From assembly GCF_023078275.1 (NCBI RefSeq), contig NC_062996.1:2356001-2420000 (forward strand): a DNA stretch of 64,000 bases. The letters are read 5' to 3'. The first letter of the stretch is position 1. The number at the start of each line of letters is the position of its first letter. Below the pieces are notes generated by a model. The model had not been told where the DNA came from. It did not search any database and saw nothing but the letters and a program-made list of their open reading frames with translations. The stretch comes from Leguminivora glycinivorella. Its lineage: Eukaryota > Arthropoda > Insecta > Lepidoptera > Tortricidae. The position numbers and the translations under genes were made by a program. Below, one piece after another: positions 51,393 through 63,616 of the stretch.

Positions 51393-51560
51393 TAGAATAG
51401 AATAGAATAGAAAAGAATAGAATATTTTTTATTTAACATCAGTTTGGATTTGGACAAATATAACAAAGATAAATTTATACAACACAATCTAGATGTTAAA
51501 TTGGGAGCCCACTCAGCATATTGCCACGGCATGGCATGCCGAAGCGCTGATTTTCAGTAA
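51393..51560 (-). mobile_element. Non-LTR 3' end with (TAGAA)n
   Basis: TAGAATAGAATAGAATAG at 51397-51424, followed by TTTTTTATTTAACATCAGTT and GGCATGCCGAAGCGCTGATT, is the reverse of the TTCTA-tailed elements at 13215-14343. Confidence 0.6.
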
Positions 51561-54500
51561 ATGATTAAATTTCTGATTTTATTAGTAAATCTTATTACTT
51601 ATCAAATACACATCCCGGGATCGTATAGTGAGCAGCAAAAGTGCATGACCAATTTATCAATGAATTCATTCATCATTTCTCCATGCAATTTTTCAGCTCA
51701 CGTTGTACTGGGTGCAAATTGGTCGAGAACGATTTTGCTTGTGTAATTTAACGGTTGCACTAAAATTACTCTTGTTTTAATTGTCAATAGTCACCTGCTG
51801 TATAACATTAGTCTGAGATTAGTCGCGTTAGCAGTCACATCGCGTACTTGAAGAGAAAGGTGGGAAAATAACTGGATAACTGGATTCACACAATGTCGCC
51901 TATTTATGTCATACACTTTACCCAAATTATTTTGCTTTACTAAGGATTTGATGGTCATGGGCCATTAGGAGTATAATTTCATGTGATAACTGCATTAAGA
52001 GTACTTATAATTTTCTCTAATTAAAGTGCTATAATTACGCCACTACGTGTACCTATTTAAATTATAAACCAAATAAAACAAACTTTTACAAGTATATCTA
52101 ATTTGACTAGCTTTTACTTTTATTTACATGAACATCATTAGAAGCTAATGATACTCAAGAGCTAGTTTATATCAATGAAAAAGCCCTTGAGGCATTGTCC
52201 CAAAGATGCTGGCGACATTTCCTTGCTGTATCTCGTATGACTATGACAATACGACTGAGTAAGTGTCATAGACAAAAAAGCCTTCCAAATAATTTTCCTA
52301 TTTCGGAAAGGTAGGCAAGAAGTGCAGCTGCACGGCATTCAAAACCAGACTGTCATATCTTTAAACAAGTTTCTCAGCTTTTTACAACCTTTTTGATATA
52401 AGACAAGCTTTATAATTATTCAGAAAACTATATCCACCAGTCAAAACAGTGAGTCGATAGATTATGTTGACCTTTTTAGACATACATGCGATTCCTTATC
52501 AGAGGTCACAGTTATACTGGTCTTGAACAGTCCAGGAGTTGAGCTCTCTGAATGCCCCGAGCGCAGTACCGTGACAAATTACAGGCTGACCTGATTTTTT
52601 CCGCTATTTCACACTTGCGTAATAAATGTCCGCCAAGACCTTCAACGGTCAAAGCAGATAATGCCCCCTTTGACTGATTTCAAAAAAGTTTCAACTGTTT
52701 TTTATCACTTTAATAAATGCTCTACCTAAACCACCTTTAGATTTTACTTAGGTAGGTATTTATAGTTTAAGATTAGTTTTATTATCAAAATTTCAAAGTT
52801 GTGCAACTTAGTTACTTAAACACATTAAAAATAAACAAAAAAAAAATGACGTTATGACACTGAGTAATATAAATAAATGATAGTGTGAATACGCAAAACG
52901 TTCATTTTATTTTTTAAATAAAGTTTAATAAATTTATTTATTAAAATCAACGTAATATCTGAATAATTATAAGAAACAACAAATGCATACAATATTATAT
53001 AAGCGTGGCACCTTTTTCTCTTAAGATTATGTTGTATTGTAAACCGTTGCTCCGAAAATGCCATAGTTGCCGTTATCTGACGCTTTGCCTTGCGTCTCCG
53101 AGAACTTAAAAATATAATTGTAAAAAACCGTCCAAGTAAAAACATTTTCAATTTTATCGAATGGTGAGCAGTTCTTTTTATTACGTGCTAAGAATGTTTC
53201 TCTGCTTCCTAAAATGCCTGTGTTTTCATATTATTCATGTAACTCGTCATTAATTCAATAATTATTGAATAATAAACTTTGGGTACTTTTGCACCAGAAA
53301 CGATAAGGAGCAGGGTTTAATAGTTAGTTTATTTGTAAAAAAAAAATTTTAAGTTACTTTTAATTAAAGTGTAGTATTTGTCTAGTGGAATAAACTTTTG
53401 TTTTAAATCAATATTTAAAAAAAAAATTTCTTTAATGGTTGTCACATATCATATAGTTCAATTTGCAAACTGATTTAAATTAGTGAATTTTAATTTCTTC
53501 TCTTTCAGATTTGATTTGAGGTTCTCTTTAGATTAAACTTAATTTAAATGAAAAATACCACATTTATTTATTTAAATGCAAATTTATGTATTTTAGATGT
53601 TGTATATTTCGTTATCAAGTCGTTGTAGTAAAATGTATACCTAAACCTAAAGCAGTAACGTAAGATAATATTTTTTTTTATTCAGGCCATTATATTTATT
53701 ATTTATAATTGAAATTGATTTATTTACTCAAAAAACATAAAAATAAGGCCATTTTCAGGCCATTTAATCTGCAGAATGCAGAGCCTAATATTGGTCAATT
53801 TCTCTTTAAAAAAACCGCGAATCAAACAAATTTGAAAGGGTCAAACAGAACGGCTAGGGCAATTGCGTTCATTGCCATGTCAACATGAATCTGTGTCGTT
53901 CAAAGACTTCTGTGATGAAAAGCGATCTAATCGCACTCTTAATAAATATACTTTTTATATTATCTTGTTGATTATTTTTTAAATATTATTTAATAAAAAT
54001 CTGCTGGTTACGAACACATGAAACCATTGGGGTAATGTAATAATTTACATAATTTTTCCTGGTTAAATTATTACAGTAGGTAAATATGTACTATAGGGCA
54101 TAGGAAACAATTCTCAATTCATTATTTATGTCGGCACTATACGTATTTGTAATGAATAATGATCTTGTTCTTTTAGATACATGTATCTGATGCTGAATGG
54201 TGATATTAATTTATTCAAAGTCGATCATTCACTTAAAGCAGTTTGGCTCAGTCAAATACTCAATGTTAGATTAGTTGTTGCATTTCACATCATTTTTGTC
54301 GATGTCTTTAATACCAAAAAACGATCACTTAAAACTGGTTTTCACCATATTTAAAAGCTGAAAATATTTAACACAATTAAGTATAAGTAACTATGATCTA
54401 TAAGCGAACGTAAAAGCACAAAATAAAATTTTTTGATAAGAAAAACAAGTGCTTCATATCAATCCGCATAATATCTGCAAATATTTGATAAAAGTGGTCC

Positions 54501-55602
54501 ACGTCTTACACGTGTTCAAATCGGTACCAGTTTTGAGCTCAACTGGCTCAAACTAATTAAGTATTAATAAATACTTTAGACATTCTACATAGAATCTAGT
54601 CAATCCAGTTTATTTCTATCTTCGTCTTCAGCATATTATATTTTTGGCAAAAAATCCGTATGTTCTAATATGAAAATGTACGACTTTTGAAGTATTAAAG
54701 CAGCTATTTCCAAATTTAATTAGCATATCATTAATAAAATTCGAATTATTGTTGCTATAAATAGATAACAGGTTTCGGTCGGTGTATTAGCTCCGTCATT
54801 CATAGTGGAATATTTGAAAAGTTCATTTCTGTTTTTTGGAACGTCAGTTTAGAAAGGCGTTATTTTTAAAGTAGGAGTATTTTTTTATGCAGGACGGCCT
54901 AGTCAGATTTTAGTCATTTGATTTATATTTGTGAACCTCTAGCTAGAGGGTTCGATATTGACGATACAGTTCTTAATTTCACTTACGGCACTTTTGCCAT
55001 TGGTAAATAAACTCAGTTTGATCAGTTTCGAAAAAAAAAATGTATATGCCTACATTAATTTTACTTTTACAGTCTAGAAAAGGTGGACTTAATACTCTAG
55101 CCATTATTTGGCGATTAACCACGGGGCCAAATAAAATACAGAAAATCGTCAGAGTGGGTGCAGCAGTTGCAGTAGGTAACTAAAGTATGATCATTATGCC
55201 TTATCACTACAAAAACAATAAAAATATAGAAATAGATGCTTATACATATATTTTCACATACTTTATTGATTGGCACGCTTTTCAAATATTAACATAAAAT
55301 CGCAAGGCTATTTTCTCATGGTCACTTAAGATTTATATAATTCTATCTCATTTTGGTATTATAAATAAAAGAGAATGACGTCATCACGCCATTCACGCCA
55401 TTATAGAAATACCAATTTTTTACCTATGTGTGCCAATCAAGCCAATATGAACTTTAATCCAGTTATATAAGTATGATCTTATGTTAATGGTTCAGCTAGA
55501 GTCCAAAAAAGTCAAGTTCTTTGCCCTTCGGTCTGTTTATTTCGGAGGCGGTGAATAATTAACACGTATGGGAAATAACTGAAGTACTTTGAAGTACTTT
55601 AT
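51561..55602. other. 4 kb of AT-rich sequence with no recognised feature
   Basis: No family seen elsewhere in the window is repeated here, and I found no frame with splice support or a domain. It is the longest element-poor stretch in the window, either unique intergenic or intronic DNA or very old repeats. Confidence 0.45.
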
Positions 55603-56117
55603 GACGATACAGGAGGGGACAATTCTCCATACATACGCTTTCGACTATTTCCTTCCTGGTTTTTGAAGATAGAGTAATGATTTTTTTCAACACAGAATAA
55701 TATTATTTTATCTGTGTCAGACCGTTTTGATATTTTTATTTTTAAAGACGCTAGACTAGAGCCAATCAAAAATTTCTTAAAACGGCCTTTTTCATTATGG
55801 CGCAAAAAAAGGTGTGATACTCAAGATTGGTAACAATAAGCAAAAAAAACTAAACGGTCTAACACAGATTATTTCATTGTTATTCAGATTCTCAAGTTTC
55901 GTTCCGATTGATTAAGTTTTGAAGGAGGAAACAGTCGGGAGCGGAACCTCGATTTTAAAGATTTTTTCGCAATATCTTTTAACTGAACAATTTTTTTCTT
56001 AATGAACAATCTTTTTCGATAAATATAGTTAATAACATTAGTATATTAAACTAGAATTCCGAAATTGAAAGGGGGGCTCCTTTGCATTTTAGCATTTTCG
56101 CTCCTGTAGCGTCTCTG
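55603..56117. mobile_element. ~520-bp MITE family, copy 2
   Basis: It begins GACGATACAGGAGGGGACAA and ends TTTTCGCTCCTGTAGCGTC, so GACG(A)TACAGGAG-type ends are inverted. The full length matches the reverse of 49240-49758, and its right end matches 3001-3142. Confidence 0.7.
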
Positions 56118-56212
56118 ACTGAATTAAATTTGCGATGTTATTATTGTAAGAACGTATGTCATATTGAAATAAAGGGACTTGGTTTAAATAATACTTGTTG
56201 CCGCAAGAACAA

Positions 56213-56445
56213 AATAGTACATTACGATACAAGTGCGTAAAAAAGGAAGTTCGAAACGAGTGGCGATAAATTAAAACACGACCGAAGGGAGTGTTTTAAA
56301 TCGACACGAGTTACGAATTTCCTTTTCGCACGAGTATCGTACGACGTTTTTCAGTACAGATGAGCCTCCGAAGTTTCGACCTGGCATATAATGAACAACT
56401 TCTCGAACTAGTGCGTAAAAAAACGACCATCTGTACTGAAAAATA
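56213..56445. mobile_element. CAGTACAGATGG MITE family, complete copy
   Basis: AATAGTACATTACGATACAA, CACGACCGAAGGGAGTGTTT, CAGTACAGATGAGCCTCCGA and ACCATCTGTACTGAAA: the last is the inverse of the middle motif, giving a hairpin. Confidence 0.65.
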
Positions 56446-57830
56446 TAAATTAATCTCAAAGGAGTCTTAATACTCACCTGTAAAGTAGACTTAACTTAAT
56501 CCTATCATCCGACTCATACATTATAACTTCTTAAAATATTAGATTTAACAGTTACATACATATCATATTCCACAAAGAACACGAATAGAAAGGTAGGTAC
56601 CGTAGGTATTAGGTTTTGTAGAAGTCAATACCTACATTTCATGTATAGATTCAGTCAACCAATTACAATCATAGGCCACTGTAGAACCTTTTCACAGTAA
56701 ACGTTTAATTGACTTCTATGCTAAGCAAAGCACGGTATCCATGAGACAGGGTCCTAGACTAGCTTAGGATTCAAATTGTTTACAGGCTTGTATTCCAAGG
56801 TCTAGAAAGTCTCTGACAACTAACGGCAATAGTAAATGCCTATGCAGTATAGATAACCAATTATTTCACCAAAATAATCAATCGTGTCAAACATGGCCAT
56901 TAATCTCAACAATAATGTAATTTGAGGTCATGAAATGCAGACTGACATGACCGATATGTAATTTTTATAAAGGTCCTTTAAAAATAAATAAAAAAAACAT
57001 TTCCCCCTTTTATTAGGACATCTGCCAATCATGGGGGCGCACCATTCATTTTCCTGTATTTCTGTCTGTTTTTCTTTTCTCATACGCTATCCCTATTTAA
57101 TGCTGTTAATTTAATATATTTTAAAGAATAAAATAAATAACTTATTATACGCAACATATTTAATTCGAAAGTAATATATCATAATTTAGAAAGGTTTTAT
57201 CAAGGTCACACACGCTCACCGGTTATTTCAAAATTACCTATCAGTTATACATATAGTGGTTATACATAAAATCGTATGTATAATACATTCTATGGTACAT
57301 ACAAAATACGTCATATAGCAATCGTCTAAAAAACATACTATTCGCAACATAAAAGCTGTTCCCACAAAATTATGTCTAATTTTATAAAACCACAAACCGC
57401 ATCGAGTCTAAAAATATCCAATGACAGTTACTGCTACACGTGCCGCGTTAGTACTTTACAAAAACGACAAACACTTTTTTCAAAGACTTGGCCTTAACGC
57501 GTCCGTGCACATTCTGAAAAACTAAACTATCGCATCAGTTATTGCGTAGTAAGGAAATTATTAAGCTTTAAAAGTACCTATTACGAAACACCTAAAAAGG
57601 TTTAACTTTAATCCAATATCCATCCGTATAACTTCGTATAGAAATACAAAAAATCTATTTTGGCGGCCCCAACATTAATATTTTGGTCGACGGCCGAGTA
57701 TGTGTGGGGTCACGCACACATAGACATTAATCGAAAACCGAACGGAACTCTGTCTTACCGCCTTCGTACAAAAGTTTAGTTCAGCTTGTAAGAAAAAGTT
57801 TTGTACAATTTTGTATAGCTCAGTTCGAAA
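56446..57830. other. Mostly unique AT-rich sequence; MITE relic at 56651-56790
   Basis: 56651-56790 belongs to the GGCCACTGTAGAACC family (17041, 24600, 25313). From ~57660 the sequence becomes CpG-richer (GGTCGACGGCCGAGTATG), and together with 58266-58440 this might be a promoter region. No exon can be defended. Confidence 0.4.
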
Positions 57831-58257
57831 TAGGGTTGCCAGATGGTCGGGATTTTCCCGATTCTCCCGATTTTTGTCATGTCGCCGCGACCCTGACTCC
57901 CAACAAAAGGAAAAACTTCCCGAGATTTTACTTTGCAAAAACATCAAATAAAATCGAAACGTTTTGCTACTTCGGCGGGGCGCTTAGAAATAACAAGAAA
58001 TGTTCATTAAACTTTAATGAAAATGTACCTACACTTAAGCTGAATACTTTCATTAAAATTGGTGGTCATTATCTATTTATATCATATTTGATAATAAGGG
58101 ACGAAAATCCCATTTTTATTACGAAAACACCTGGAAGTATCGAGTTGGAATAATATCTACTTAATTTGATTTTATTTTGCATTTCCCGACAAGTCCCAAA
58201 ATCCCAATAAAATGGCCTTTTGTCCCGATTTTGTGGCCATTCGATCTGGCAACTCTA
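57831..58257. mobile_element. 427-bp hAT-type element, TSD GTTCGAAA
   Basis: Termini TAGGGTTGCCAGAT and ATCTGGCAACTCTA are inverted, and GTTCGAAA flanks both sides (57823-57830, 58258-58265). GGGATTTTCCCGATT and TCCCGATTTTGTGGCC are inverted subterminal blocks. No transposase. Confidence 0.87.
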
Positions 58258-58265
58258 GTTCGAAA

Positions 58266-59210
58266 TCCAAAAGAGTCACACACGCGCCGTCTGATCGATT
58301 TTGGAAATGGCGGTTGGAGCTCCCCGCGCCCCGCGCTCGTTCAAATCCAAAATGTAACAACTCCCAGTACTTTGGATTAAGATACTACGTTTTTCCTCAA
58401 GACACGAGTTCGGGTTCGGCCGTCGTTTATTTTTTATATTTTTACTTTTTACGTCTTGAGCCAGGCATAGATTTCTTCGAAATTTACTTGGCTTTTTATG
58501 TTTATTTGAGTTTCTTATTGGTTAGTTCTAGCCTTTTAGCGATTATTTTACCGACGATTTTCATATTAGGTAGAATTTTGAAATATACAGAAAGGTAATG
58601 AGTATAGAACCTAGACAGTAGACACATGAGAATCTACGTAGTAAGTAAGTAGGTACGTAAAATGTGCGTAATGCCATATAATTTTGTTACCAAAAGTTTT
58701 CCGGTGTAAGAAAACACTGTAGAGTGTAGAGTTAGTCCCAAATTTTTCCCTGCAAATGTAGGTGCAAGAATATTTACAATTTCTTGTGTTTAGGTAGCTG
58801 AGCAGCCCCTCAGCTCCCCAAAAGGCCAATGCTGAAAGATAACGATACAGTTTCCTCATAGAAAATCTGTGAGCGTTTTTTTCTTCACGCCTGGTTTTAC
58901 AAGTCGCATGATGGTAAGAGGTTGCCGTAGCCGTTGGATGCCTGTAACTTAAGGGTTTTGGAATCAGACAGAGTAGAAGTATTAAAATGAGCCGCTCTCT
59001 CTACTCAAAGGTTAACTGGAAGAGATCCCTCAAAAGGATAAGTAAAGTTCGCCTTTGTACTTCATTCATTTCTAATGGGAGAATTTTATTCCCCTTTCGT
59101 CCGTGTCGTAGAAGTCGACTGTGGGATATGGGTTCAATTGTGTTATGGGCGATGGGATAGCAGCCAGCAACCAGTCACTTCAACAATCATAAAAGGCGTG
59201 AGTTTATGTA
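58266..59210. other. CpG-rich start then AT-rich; retroelement tail at 59008-59075
   Basis: 58266-58440 is CpG-rich (GGAGCTCCCCGCGCCCCGCG) and might be promoter. 59008-59075 (AACTGGAAGAGATCCCTC, TTCGCCTTTGTACTTC) is a retroelement tail as at 19800. Confidence 0.4.
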
Positions 59211-59329
59211 GTGCATTAGGGTAATTTCGATAGTCCTCTAATTTCGGAAGCCGTATAAAAACCACCTTTCAAGATTCCCCTTTCGAAATTACCCAAGCAT
59301 ATCTGTGATTCGAAATTATCCTAATGCAC
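59211..59329. mobile_element. Small hairpin (GTGCATTAGGGTAATTTCGA)
   Basis: GTGCATTAGGGTAATTTCGA and TCGAAATTATCCTAATGCAC are inverted, with a second CCCTTTCGAAATTACCC inside. Confidence 0.65.
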
Positions 59330-59460
59330 CTTTTTCTGGCCTTCGGCCGGAAAGCGTCATATTTCAGGCCGCTGCGCTAAACGAAGTTACCGCTTCTCGT
59401 TCAACAGAAAAATAGTAGGTATATTAGTAGGTAGGTAGGTATATTCCTACTTTACTGGCT

Positions 59461-59697
59461 AATATTATAAATGGTCAAGTGTGTGTGTGTGTGTGTTGGT
59501 TTGTCCGTCTTTCACGGCAAAACGGCGTTACGAATTGACGTGACTTTTGAAGTGGAGATAGTTGAAGGGATGGAGAGTGACACGAGGTACTTTGTGTTTC
59601 TTTCAAACCCCCACCTCCCTAAGATGGGGGGGGTGGAACTTTGTATGGAACATTCCGCAATGCGAGCGAAACTGCGGGCAAAAGCTAGTTTATTATA
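59461..59697 (-). repeat. Dispersed repeat (CCCGCGGCTTCGC family), reverse copy
   Basis: Reverse of 21368-21545: AATATTATAAATGGTCAAGT with a (GT)n tract, GTCTTTCACGGCAAAACGG, GAGATAGTTGAAGGGATGGA and GCGGGCAAAAGCTAG. Confidence 0.65.
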
Positions 59698-59704
59698 ATT
59701 AAAT

Positions 59705-60180
59705 GGGTTTACTCAGTCGGTAGTGACACTGCCTGAGCCGCGGTCCTGGGTTCGAATCCCGGTAAGGGCTTACTTGTGTGATGAGCAAGGTATTTGTTCC
59801 TGAGTCATGGATGTTTTCTATGTACATATAAGTATGTATTTATCTATTTAAGTATGTATATCGTCGCTTAGCACCTATAGCAGGGGCGGCTCACTCCGCG
59901 CTTCTATCGCCGTGCTACAAGTATACATGTCGGCGGCCGCGAATTCGCGGCCCATTCAGTGGTGACGACCTTCGCACCGCGCAATAAAATTCAATGTCGC
60001 CTGCTCGCGTGCGGTCCGTTTGTTAATGTAGGTAAAAAATTAGAATGGCGGCTTTTTGTGGACATCAAAGGAGTGAGCCTTCTGTACTTGTACTATTATA
60101 TATTCTGTGCCTATAGTACAAGCTTTGCTTAGTTTGGGGCTATGTTGAACTGTGTAAGATGTCCCCAATATTTATTATTA
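59705..60180 (+). mobile_element. tRNA-derived SINE split by a 229-bp element
   Basis: The tRNA head at 59705-59765 has A box TACTCAGTCGGTAGT and B box GTTCGAATCCC. The body TGTGTGATGAGCAAGGTATT runs to 59880 and resumes TACAAGCTTTGCTTAGTTTG after 60116, ending TTATTATTTATTTATG. Same family as 8661-9092. Confidence 0.85.
59881..60109. mobile_element. CAGGGGCGGCTCACTCC element, TSD CCTATAG
   Basis: It is inserted in the SINE with CCTATAG on both sides (59874-59880, 60110-60116). GGCTCACTCC near the left end and GGAGTGAGCC near 60070 are inverted. Copies are at 11831-12170 and 43150-43235. Confidence 0.78.
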
Positions 60181-61130
60181 TTTATTTATGAGCTTGGAAA
60201 TACAGCCGCGCTAGAACCCTCTCTTCGAAACCCTATTTTGCCTGAAATTCGCGTTTTTAATTTTGCGGATTTTGCCTCGTCTTGGCGGCTCCCCCCGCGG
60301 GCAGTAAAATTTTTATACCCCGCGGCTGCGTCGAGCAAAAAATACTTTTGATCGATACTCGAGGGCTGTCTAGAAGTCTGTGCAGCTTTTTTATGAAGGA
60401 GAGTAATTTTCCAATATGTAGCTTATAAGTTACTATTAGCTTTTTCCCGCGGCTTCGCTCGCGTTAGAAAGAGACAAAAAGTAGACTATGTCACTCTCCA
60501 TCCCTTCAACTATCTCCACTTAAAAAATCACGATAATTTGTCGCTCCGTTTTGCCGTGAAGGACGGACAAACAAACAGACACACACTTTCGCATTTATAA
60601 TATTAGTATGGATTATACGTTCTGAGACTTTTGAGCACGGATCATAATGTATTTAAGTTCATGTTATGAATACTATTACGTGGCAAACACGCATACGACG
60701 CACCTGATTGTAAGCGATCACCTTAGCCTATGCTATGTCTGAAATACCAGACACACACCGCACCCTCGTTGAGCTTTGTCAACCTGACTCACCGGCCGGA
60801 ACACAACACAAGTAACACGACGCTACGAGCAGTCATAGATGAGTAAATACATAAGTATAATTATGTCTTTTCCATCACGGAACAATGTGTTCCGGACCTT
60901 TGGGAGGCGTGCGCGGGGCCGAAGCCAACGCGTAGTGGCCCTTTTGACACTTTAATGAAAGTAAGGGGTACACCGAGTGGATGTTGACCTTGCCCGTATC
61001 ATGGGACACACACAGAGGCAGCACCCGCCAGGGTGTAAGGACTATTTTGAGAGTTAATGGAATCTAAAATGAACTGGGCTATTTTGATGAAAGTGATGGA
61101 CAGGATGGACTATATTATTAAATCGTCCCC
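60181..61130. other. Mixed; dispersed repeat at 60433-60612
   Basis: 60433-60612 is a plus copy of the CCCGCGGCTTCGCTCGCGTT family. 60780-61060 is moderately GC-rich with no supported exon. Confidence 0.5.
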
Positions 61131-63616
61131 TTACTGCAAATACCGACTATGTGCAAAAAAGTGATTTTGAGATAATGCGATTTTAATATTTGAAGGTACG
61201 ATTTCATATGATAACATGAAAAAAAATACTATTTGTATACAGCATTCTACAGCCCGTATTGTCTTGTTTAATACTCAATCGTAAAAAATATCCAGGCTGT
61301 ATTTGATTGCCGAAAAAACTACGATTTAAAAAAAATAGTAGCAAACTTAGTTGGTTTTTCCTGTAGAAATAAAAATGTGTATATTTATCTTATTTATACA
61401 TATAAAGCAGTGTTTCCCTTTGATTAAGCTTTGCTTTTCATACATTTTACTTATGATTTGTAAAAAAATAAAAAATATACAAAAGTTTTGAACTTATTTC
61501 AAAATATATTAAATATTCTCACAAACATAGGCGGTTTTAGCTGCAGGAAATATAGCTGCTCTAATTTTATGTTACAAAACTTCACTTATCATTGTTAATT
61601 AAAGTGGTGCATTTGTAATAAAACGTTTTTTAACATTACTAACCATTAATAATACTTTATTTGAGGTTTTGAAGGGTTATTCTCAAAAAAAATTTTTTGA
61701 AAAAAATCCTCTTCAACCGGTTTTAGGAGATTTTTCACAAAATACTTTAACCGATTTCAGTAAAATTTAACAAGAAGTAACGCAATACCATTTTCTTGAA
61801 ATCACAAAAAGAATTTTACAAATCGGTTATTGCGTTTTTGGGTAATAGCATAATATGCATAGGTACTTACTACATACTAGTTCACTGTCTCAGCAATCCG
61901 AAGTTCGCCATAATTTATGTTCAAAATTTCAATATCTACACTGTTACATTTAATATAGGTAAATAGTTTTTGTACGCTCAATAACCTGAAGTAATAGTTT
62001 ATTTAAAGTTTTATAGTAATCATTTACGCCAAAGTCACTAAAATGTAGGCGTAGATGAGGTAATAAGTCAGAAAAAGTAATGTGTAACGGTAATTATGTA
62101 CATAGGTTTCTGGGGCGATTTAAAGCAATCAAGTTTGCAATATTCTTACGCCCCCAGTTACACGCAGTGTTTTTCATCACACTAGCAATAAAAAGAATAA
62201 AAAGTATTCCCGGTAGTCCAAAATACAAATTTGAACACTCCCTTGGGAAAAATACGCCTCCTGATACGCCTGCGTGCGATTGCACACTTACTGCGCAAGA
62301 GTGATAAAGAGTTATTAAACGACATGTTCATCGCTGGTGGAATTAGATACAAATACATCTGTTACACGGCTGACAATGCTAGACAAACTATAACTGAACT
62401 TAAGCCTGGTGTCCACTAAGCTCGCCGAGTCGAATCTCATTAATTCGCCTTTTGCATTTCTTATGAAACTACGTCCATTAGCGACGCGTCGAATCGGTTT
62501 GATCGCTCATTGTAAATGTATGCAGGGCTAGATTCGACGCGGCTCGACTCCACCTAAGTGTCCTCAAGGCTTTATGCAGCCTTTGTGACAGAGATTTCAT
62601 ACCTAAAGAGTACTATGGGTGGTTTCAATCACTTAATACTGCAGTTGGTGAAGTGGTATACAGTTGTGACATCTGAAGTCTACTCATACCGTAGTATGCT
62701 AGTAAGTAAAGTAAAGTTTATTCTATGTTAACTGTGTACATAAGATGGTATGATATACCGAAAATACAGTATCAACAGTGGCCCATTTCATATCATCTAC
62801 AATATCAATATCATCTAATTACGTCTACAATACAGTTACTTTGGCGCAGTGCATTTAGTTTCGTAGGCCAAAATATTCCACTTCAAGTTGTTAAGACAAT
62901 AATACATGTTATGCGATTACTCACAGACGTCTGAAGCGATTTGTATTATTTATCGTAATTCAAAGATTAATTTAAGGTTATTTGCCAACCAGCTTAAGTT
63001 ACCAAATTAAAATTAGTATAAATTAACTTTGCACTAATGCAATCCACAAGATTTTGTGGATAAAATGCAACTCTCTCGTCCGTTTTTGAAGAACTAAGAG
63101 AGCCTTTACCAGTCGGTGAAGTGGCAAAAAAAGATTTGATTTAAATGTAACACTGTAATTAGTAACGGTCATCGAAGTTATGAAACATAAATTTACACTA
63201 AATTCGATTCCTGTAGCTTAAACCGTTTGTGTTATTGTATTTTTAACCGACTTCAAAAAAAAAGGAAGAGGTTCTCAACGCACGCTAATCACGAGAACAT
63301 CATACGAAAAACGAAGCTTAATTTAACAGACAAACAATGGGTTATATGTATAAAGAAGAGAAATATACAAACATTTATTTCTACAGGAAAAACCAACTAA
63401 GTAGGTATTCGACTGTTTCATTAAATCGTATTTGATCGTCAACTAAATACATTCTGAATATATATACGACAAAGTCGTAAACAAGAAAATACAGGTTCTA
63501 AAATGCCATACACATAACGTACATTTCTTCATGTTTTCATATAAAACTTGCCTTCAAACTTTAAAACCGCATTATCTCAAAATCGCCTATTTACACATAG
63601 TCGGTATTTGCAGTAA
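61131..63616. mobile_element. 2.5-kb element with ~315-bp terminal inverted repeats
   Basis: 61131-61444 and 63301-63616 are inverted copies at perhaps 75-80% identity by eye: TTACTGCAAATACCGACTAT, ATTTTGAGATAATGCG, GTTGGTTTTTCCTGTAGAAA and TTTATACATATAA. The interior has only short frames (62080-62304, 62231-62419, 62725-62934) that match nothing I know, so it is non-autonomous or decayed. A small inverted-repeat MITE (TAAGCCTGGTGTCCAC ... AGTGTCCTCAAGGCTTTA) is nested at 62401-62573. No convincing TSD. Confidence 0.65.

Noticed and set aside
57675..58598. Several open frames of 60-128 codons around 58 kb
   Set aside because: They overlap a hAT-type element with a perfect TSD or the CpG-rich flank and show no domain or conserved splice pattern.
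62080..62934. Short frames inside the 2.5-kb TIR element as a transposase
   Set aside because: Fewer than 76 codons each, in different frames, with no DDE/D signature that I can see.
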